From positions 1 through 27,274 of the forward strand of contig CADBNY010000059.1 of assembly GCA_902796215.1 (NCBI GenBank): a DNA stretch of 27,274 nucleotides, in the 5' to 3' direction. Shown here in pieces: positions 23,345-27,274 of the stretch. Position 1 is the first letter of the stretch; each line of letters starts with the position of its first letter. Source of the stretch: an uncultured Erysipelotrichaceae bacterium (lineage in GTDB: Bacteria; Bacillota_I; Bacilli_A; RF39; UBA660). The translations under genes were made by a program, and so were the position numbers. A model generated the notes under the pieces. It had not been told where the DNA came from. It was given only the letters and a program-made list of their open reading frames with translations, and did not search any database.

Positions 23345-23951
23345 CTTTACAAATATCAACTAACTCACAATTTTTACACAAAGGTTTTACTGCCTTACAA
23401 TAATATCTTCCAAATAGTACAAGCTGTAAATGTGTTTTAGCCCAATCTTTTTTTAGAAATTTTTTCATTAATTTTTGCTCAACCTGTAATACATTATCAG
23501 TAAAAGATGCTAATCCTAACCTTTTAGAAACGCGGTCTACATGGGTATCCACTGCAATAGCTGGCTCTTTATAATATTCGCTCAAAAAAACATTTGCAGT
23601 CTTCCTCCCAACTCCTGGAAACAAAATCAATTCTTCTCGATTTTTTGGAACAATACCATCATATTTCTCATCCAATATTTCAGCAATACTCTTCAAATAC
23701 AAAGATTTTCTCCTAAAAGAACCAACCGGTCGAATAATTTTCTCTAAATCAGCTAAATCAGCTTCTTTAAGTAGCTTTAAAGTTGGATATTTTTTAAAAA
23801 CTAAAGGCATTACTTGATTAACACGTTTATCAGTAGATTGAGCACTTAATACAATTGCCATTAACAATTCATAATCATTATGATATATTAATTCACACTT
23901 AGGATCAGGAAATAAATTATTTAAATAGTTAGTTATTCTATTCATCATCAT
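23325..23951 (-). CDS. nth: Endonuclease III
   Basis: A base-excision DNA glycosylase/AP lyase for oxidised pyrimidines, 208 residues. It has the helix-hairpin-helix LFPGVGRKTANVF with catalytic Lys117, VDTHVDR with catalytic Asp135, and the iron-sulfur cluster ligands C185-x6-C192-x2-C195-x5-C201. The start is one of three consecutive ATG codons (23951, 23948, 23945) in the last codons of dnaD; I used the first. No strong ribosome binding site precedes them, so translation probably depends on coupling to dnaD, whose stop is at 23938. dnaD-nth is a conserved pair. Confidence 0.96.
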   Translation of the reverse strand: MMMNRITNYLNNLFPDPKCELIYHNDYELLMAIVLSAQSTDKRVNQVMPLVFKKYPTLKLLKEADLADLEKIIRPVGSFRRKSLYLKSIAEILDEKYDGIVPKNREELILFPGVGRKTANVFLSEYYKEPAIAVDTHVDRVSKRLGLASFTDNVLQVEQKLMKKFLKKDWAKTHLQLVLFGRYYCKAVKPLCKNCELVDICKEKKKIL

Positions 23952-24609
23952 CAAACCAATTCCAATCAACTATTTCCATATCAATATTACTATCTTTTTC
24001 AGCCTTTTCAGACCTCTTCTTTCGCATATCTTCAACGTCTTTTACTTCCTTAATTCCTGCTTTTCCCCATTCATATAAGATCTTATCAATATATCGTAAA
24101 GTTGTAACACCATTTAAAGTTGCTTCCTTTAATGCTTCCTTTATCAAATCCTCACTCATATTATTATCTAACCAAGCCCTAATAATTTCATAATCAATAG
24201 GTCCTAAGGTACGACCAAATTCTTTCTCAATAATTTCAAAAATATTTGAATTATTTACATTATTAGACCGATTTACTTCATCCATAGTAAATATAGTTAA
24301 CTTATTAAAAAAATTTTCCAAAAGAACAACTTCTTCCATTAATCCTTTCTCATTTTTCATAACTTTCACCTGAATAAAACCCTTTTCAGTAAGCAAATCT
24401 ATATAATTCATAGCAATTCCTAATTCTAAATTTAACTCATTTGAATATTTACTTGGATTAAACGGAAAAGAATCTCCTAAATTATATAAATACATTAAAA
24501 AAATAAATTCATCTAACTCCAATTTTAAATTTTTATAATTCTGAAGTAAAAACATAGGTATCACTATATTTCCATTTTTTAAAATATTCAATAATTTAGT
24601 ATTTTTCAT
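23938..24609 (-). CDS. dnaD: Replication initiation protein DnaD
   Basis: DnaD is a primosomal protein that helps load the replicative helicase in low-GC Gram-positive bacteria. The 223-residue protein has an N-terminal winged-helix DDBH1 domain (about 1-105; FIFLMYLYNLGDSFPF) and a DDBH2 domain (about 120-195; EKEFGRTLGPIDYEIIRAWL) ending in the signature LRYIDKILYEWGKAGI. A charged tail follows. GGGAGATGAT lies before the chosen ATG; a start five codons upstream overlaps it. The end overlaps nth. A terminator for the upstream gene lies just before it, and its own promoter is not clear. Confidence 0.95.
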   Translation of the reverse strand: MKNTKLLNILKNGNIVIPMFLLQNYKNLKLELDEFIFLMYLYNLGDSFPFNPSKYSNELNLELGIAMNYIDLLTEKGFIQVKVMKNEKGLMEEVVLLENFFNKLTIFTMDEVNRSNNVNNSNIFEIIEKEFGRTLGPIDYEIIRAWLDNNMSEDLIKEALKEATLNGVTTLRYIDKILYEWGKAGIKEVKDVEDMRKKRSEKAEKDSNIDMEIVDWNWFDDDE

Positions 24610-24641
24610 AAAATCATCTCCCACAATATAATATCATATTT

Positions 24642-24679
24642 AAAAAAAAAGAATCATTTTAATTACTATAGATTCTTTT
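24642..24679 (-). terminator. Intrinsic terminator of cca and the membrane protein gene
   Basis: AAAAGAATC (24647-24655) and GATTCTTTT (24671-24679) form a 9-bp stem with a 15-nt loop, followed on the minus strand by T's. Confidence 0.7.
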
Positions 24680-24680
24680 C

Positions 24681-26018
24681 TTAAAAAAAGTCATCAAAAT
24701 CAGAATTTTCGTCTTCCTCAGTATCCTCAGTATCTTCTAAATTCATATCACTAGTACTATCAAAAGAAGGAGCATTTTGAAGCTGATTAATCTTATCAGT
24801 ATCCACAAATTGGTTTAAATCAACATTATTATTAATATTAGTACTATTACTATTTACATTAGGAGCAGAGAATAAATCAGTAATAGAAGAACCATTATCA
24901 CCAGAAGAAGTAGCAGAAGAAACATTACTATTATCTTCAAGTAACACTGAATTATCCACATTACCATAACTTAAATCTAATGTGGGCTGAGTATCAGATA
25001 ATAAAGACATATCTTTTTCATTTGAAACCTCATCCTCTTTATTTTTATCAAAAAAAACTTTTTCTGATTTTTCAGAATCTCCATTTATAGAATTATGACC
25101 TAACAAATTCATAGAAGATTGCAAATAGAATAAATTATAATTTCTTGTTGCCAATTTTACTATAACAAGAAGAATCAATATTAATAAAATAAAATTAGTA
25201 ATATAGGCAAATAAAGGAATCTTTGCAATAAAAAGCAAAATTGAAATAACATACAAAATAAAATAAATAATTCCCACAATTTTTCCAAAAACGATTTTTG
25301 CAGTTATATATGCATCAGCAATAGGAAAATAAGCAAGAATATTTTTATAACCATACATCCTCATATGAAGCTTATTCAAAAGAACTCCAAGAGATACAAA
25401 TATAATAAGTATAGAAAATATAATTATTAATTTAGAAGTAAATATATTAGAAGATAAACCTTTCACAAACTTCTGAAAAAAACCACTTTCTTTCTGAGTA
25501 GGATTATCCTTATTTGTAATTTCCTCAATTGTCAAATCCTTATAATTATCATAACCACCAATCTGACAATACTTATTTTCATCCATAACAGCAATATAAG
25601 AAACGTCCTTTACACCCTTCCCACTAACAAAATATTTAGATGTAACTGAAATAGAAAAATCATGACTCTGATTACCACTTAATTTAAATCCAGCATAACT
25701 ACTACTAATATCTTTTGCTGAACAATATGTTAAAAAACCAATATTTTTCTTATCCGCTCCAAAAAGTAATATATTAATACTAATAGACGATTTACTAATT
25801 GTATTATTATGTATAGCACCAAAAGAAATCGAAGAATTCCCACTACCATCAATTTGAGAATTATAAGCAAAATCTTGATATAAAAATTTTTCAGTATTAA
25901 CAGTAGCTACAGTATCAATAGGAATTAAAACATTTTTTTCATACTCTTCAGCAAAAGTAAATAGTGGAAATAAAAAACTTACACTACAAATAATAAAAGT
26001 AATAATTATCTTTTTCAT
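24681..26018 (-). CDS. Membrane protein with secreted domain and acidic cytoplasmic tail
   Basis: A 445-residue protein of unknown function. A signal peptide (MKKIIITFIICSVSFLFPLF, then TFA; probable cleavage before EEY) precedes an extracellular domain of about 180 residues rich in Ser, Asn and Ile. Three or four membrane segments follow (about 190-320), then a long acidic, Ser/Asn/Asp-rich, probably disordered tail ending EDENSDFDDFF. The stretch YGYKNILAYFPIADAYITAK, then IVFGK, resembles the P-x-x-x-Y...K membrane layout that I associate with DUF5684, but this is weak. AGGAGG precedes the ATG; an earlier in-frame ATG overlaps the cca stop. It lies 10 nt after cca, so the two are one transcription unit. 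Confidence 0.8.
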   Translation of the reverse strand: MKKIIITFIICSVSFLFPLFTFAEEYEKNVLIPIDTVATVNTEKFLYQDFAYNSQIDGSGNSSISFGAIHNNTISKSSISINILLFGADKKNIGFLTYCSAKDISSSYAGFKLSGNQSHDFSISVTSKYFVSGKGVKDVSYIAVMDENKYCQIGGYDNYKDLTIEEITNKDNPTQKESGFFQKFVKGLSSNIFTSKLIIIFSILIIFVSLGVLLNKLHMRMYGYKNILAYFPIADAYITAKIVFGKIVGIIYFILYVISILLFIAKIPLFAYITNFILLILILLVIVKLATRNYNLFYLQSSMNLLGHNSINGDSEKSEKVFFDKNKEDEVSNEKDMSLLSDTQPTLDLSYGNVDNSVLLEDNSNVSSATSSGDNGSSITDLFSAPNVNSNSTNINNNVDLNQFVDTDKINQLQNAPSFDSTSDMNLEDTEDTEEDENSDFDDFF

Positions 26019-26028
26019 ATAATACCTC

Positions 26029-27126
26029 CTATCCATAGTTTTTTAAAATATATTGAGAAATCTTTTTTTGATTATTTTCCAATCGACGATATAATATTTC
26101 CCTTTCCAAATCTTCATAAATTTTTCTCAAATATTCTCCTTCACCTTTATGAAGAATTTCCATAATCATTAAAGAATTAATATTGATATCAGAGCGAGAT
26201 TTAATAACCAACCCATCATATGCTTCTGTAATATCTTTTATATCAATTTTTTTGATTTCCGCTGCTACACTATTAACATACAATCCATGTTTATATAATA
26301 CCATTGGATCCAAATTATTAAGATCCATAACTTTATGAACACTCTTAATTAAATTCAATTCATTTTTATTAAATGGATATTTTTCCGCAACATCTAAAAT
26401 ACTCCAAATCCCAATTAAACTAATTGTCTCAGATTTTAATACTTGTGACAAATTTGAAATTTCTAATTCTTTTTCCAACCCCAACTCTAATAATAATTTT
26501 ATACCATTTTTATAATTAAGACTAGTAAAAATCTTCTCTAACTCACACTTTTTACGATAATATGACAATTTCTTTAATAAATACTTTGTCTTCAAAATAG
26601 CATCTTTAAGATTATCATCTAAAGAAAAATCTAAAATCGTGGCAAAACGAACAGCCCTTAAAATTCGTAAACTATCTTCAGAGAATTTCTGATATGCATC
26701 TCCTACAGTTCGAATAATTTTCTTATCTAAGTCCTTTTTTCCATCCAAATAGTCAATAATATTTCCATCTTGATCCATACATAAAGTATTAATAACAAAA
26801 TCTCTACGAATCAAATCTTGATATAAATCATCAATGTACTCAATTTCATCTGGTTTTCTATTATTAACATAAGTAAGTTCTTTTCGAAAAGTTGTAATCT
26901 CAAAACGAATGCCTTTCATAATAACCGTAACAGACCCATAATCTTCATTAGATAAACAACTATCTTCAAATATCTCTTTTATTTGTTTAGGGGTTGCGTT
27001 TGTAGCAATATCAATATCAACTGATTCAAATCCCAATAAATAATCTCTTACAAATCCTCCTACAATATACGCTTTATAATTATGACTATTTATCTCTTTT
27101 AGAAATTTTAAAGCAACTTCTAACAT
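26029..27126 (-). CDS. cca: CCA-adding tRNA nucleotidyltransferase, class II
   Basis: Adds or repairs the 3' CCA of tRNAs. The 365-residue protein has the nucleotidyltransferase head with IVGGFVRDYLLG (21-32), the metal-binding DIDIAT (37-42, D37 and D39), RRDFVINTL and the neck motif EDSLRILRAVRFA. A helical body and tail follow. It is a little shorter than the B. subtilis enzyme. The chosen ATG has AGGTGAT at 7-nt spacing; the open frame continues 16 codons upstream without a ribosome binding site. Specificity (full CCA rather than A-only) is assumed. Confidence 0.95.
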   Translation of the reverse strand: MLEVALKFLKEINSHNYKAYIVGGFVRDYLLGFESVDIDIATNATPKQIKEIFEDSCLSNEDYGSVTVIMKGIRFEITTFRKELTYVNNRKPDEIEYIDDLYQDLIRRDFVINTLCMDQDGNIIDYLDGKKDLDKKIIRTVGDAYQKFSEDSLRILRAVRFATILDFSLDDNLKDAILKTKYLLKKLSYYRKKCELEKIFTSLNYKNGIKLLLELGLEKELEISNLSQVLKSETISLIGIWSILDVAEKYPFNKNELNLIKSVHKVMDLNNLDPMVLYKHGLYVNSVAAEIKKIDIKDITEAYDGLVIKSRSDININSLMIMEILHKGEGEYLRKIYEDLEREILYRRLENNQKKISQYILKNYG

Positions 27127-27145
27127 TAAAATATCACCTATTATT

Positions 27146-27174
27146 ATTGTATCAAAAATAAATAAAAAAGTCAT
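27146..27174 (-). promoter_or_regulatory. Promoter of cca
   Basis: Minus-strand ATGACT (27169-27174), a 17-bp spacer and TACAAT (27146-27151). The spacer and -10 are nearly the same as those of ftsY. Confidence 0.6.
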
Positions 27175-27190
27175 TGATTAAAAGAACAAA

Positions 27191-27274
27191 AAAAATATCC
27201 ACTAGCTAAGCTAGTGGTTTTTCTCTGGCGCCTAAAAGGCTTGGGTTCTTGCTTCGCTTAAAAGCACCCATACG
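27191..27274 (-). mobile_element. Right end of an IS200/IS605-like element, continuing beyond the window
   Basis: CCACTAGC (27199-27206) and GCTAGTGG (27210-27217) form an 8-bp stem, followed by TTTTTCTCTGG, as at the IS200 relic (20654). Two further hairpins follow towards the window edge: GCC/GGC around 27230-27240 and GCTT with AAGC inside GGGT/ACCC near 27243-27270. By comparison with the relic this is a right end, so a tnpA or tnpB gene would read on the minus strand from outside. The stacked hairpins would also suit the end of a TnpB omega RNA. No coding part is visible. Confidence 0.5.

Overview
The window is a low-GC, gene-dense segment of a Bacillota chromosome. The coding pattern, the strong AGGAGGTGAT-type ribosome binding sites and the gene set point to the Bacilli, most plausibly a reduced-genome, wall-bearing, Mollicutes-like gut lineage of the RF39 or Erysipelotrichales type. 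That placement is inference. The organism uses the standard code: Trp is TGG in RecA, and TGA is a real stop that overlaps the pgsA start. It makes peptidoglycan (two MurE-family ligases and a class A PBP), so it is not a wall-less mycoplasma.

Layout. 1-900: a small Asn/Met-rich protein and a lipoprotein. 918-6016 (minus): ffh, a HerA-type ATPase, ylxM and ftsY, the protein parts of the signal recognition particle pathway with an unexpected DNA-translocase-like ATPase between them. 6017-6320: a structured divergent spacer with a terminator-like hairpin and a competing pairing. 6321-9998: RNase J (plus), a 117-residue DUF1016-N-like protein that appears to start at ATA, and RNase Y. 10089-12972: two tandem MurE-type ligases. 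13075-13956: arginase, divergent from murE. 13964-16265: recA, pgsA and a rodZ-like gene. 16296-16996: the RNase P RNA gene and gpsB. 17291-20635: recU and a class A penicillin-binding protein with three predicted membrane segments and an Asn-rich tail. 20636-21172: a decayed IS200/IS605 element. 21173-23272: two divergent unknown genes, each with a consensus TTGACA-17-TATAAT promoter. 23325-27126 (minus): nth, dnaD, an unknown membrane protein and cca. 27191-27274: the edge of a second IS200/IS605-like element that continues outside the window.

Much of the order matches the Bacillus subtilis arrangement as I remember it: ymfM(rodZ)-pgsA-recA-rny, gpsB-rnpB, recU with ponA, dnaD with nth, and cca in the same wider region. 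The departures are the most informative parts: the HerA ATPase in the SRP locus, the tandem MurE copies with DDPR/EDPR in place of DNPR, the stand-alone DUF1016-N protein, arginase next to murE, and the IS relic with an unknown divergent pair between the PBP gene and nth.

Promoters are easy to read in this AT-rich sequence. Most are sigma-A type with exactly 17-bp spacers, and nearly every transcription unit ends in a short hairpin plus T-tract that often overlaps the last codons. Start sites below were chosen by ribosome binding site and often lie inside the longest open frame.
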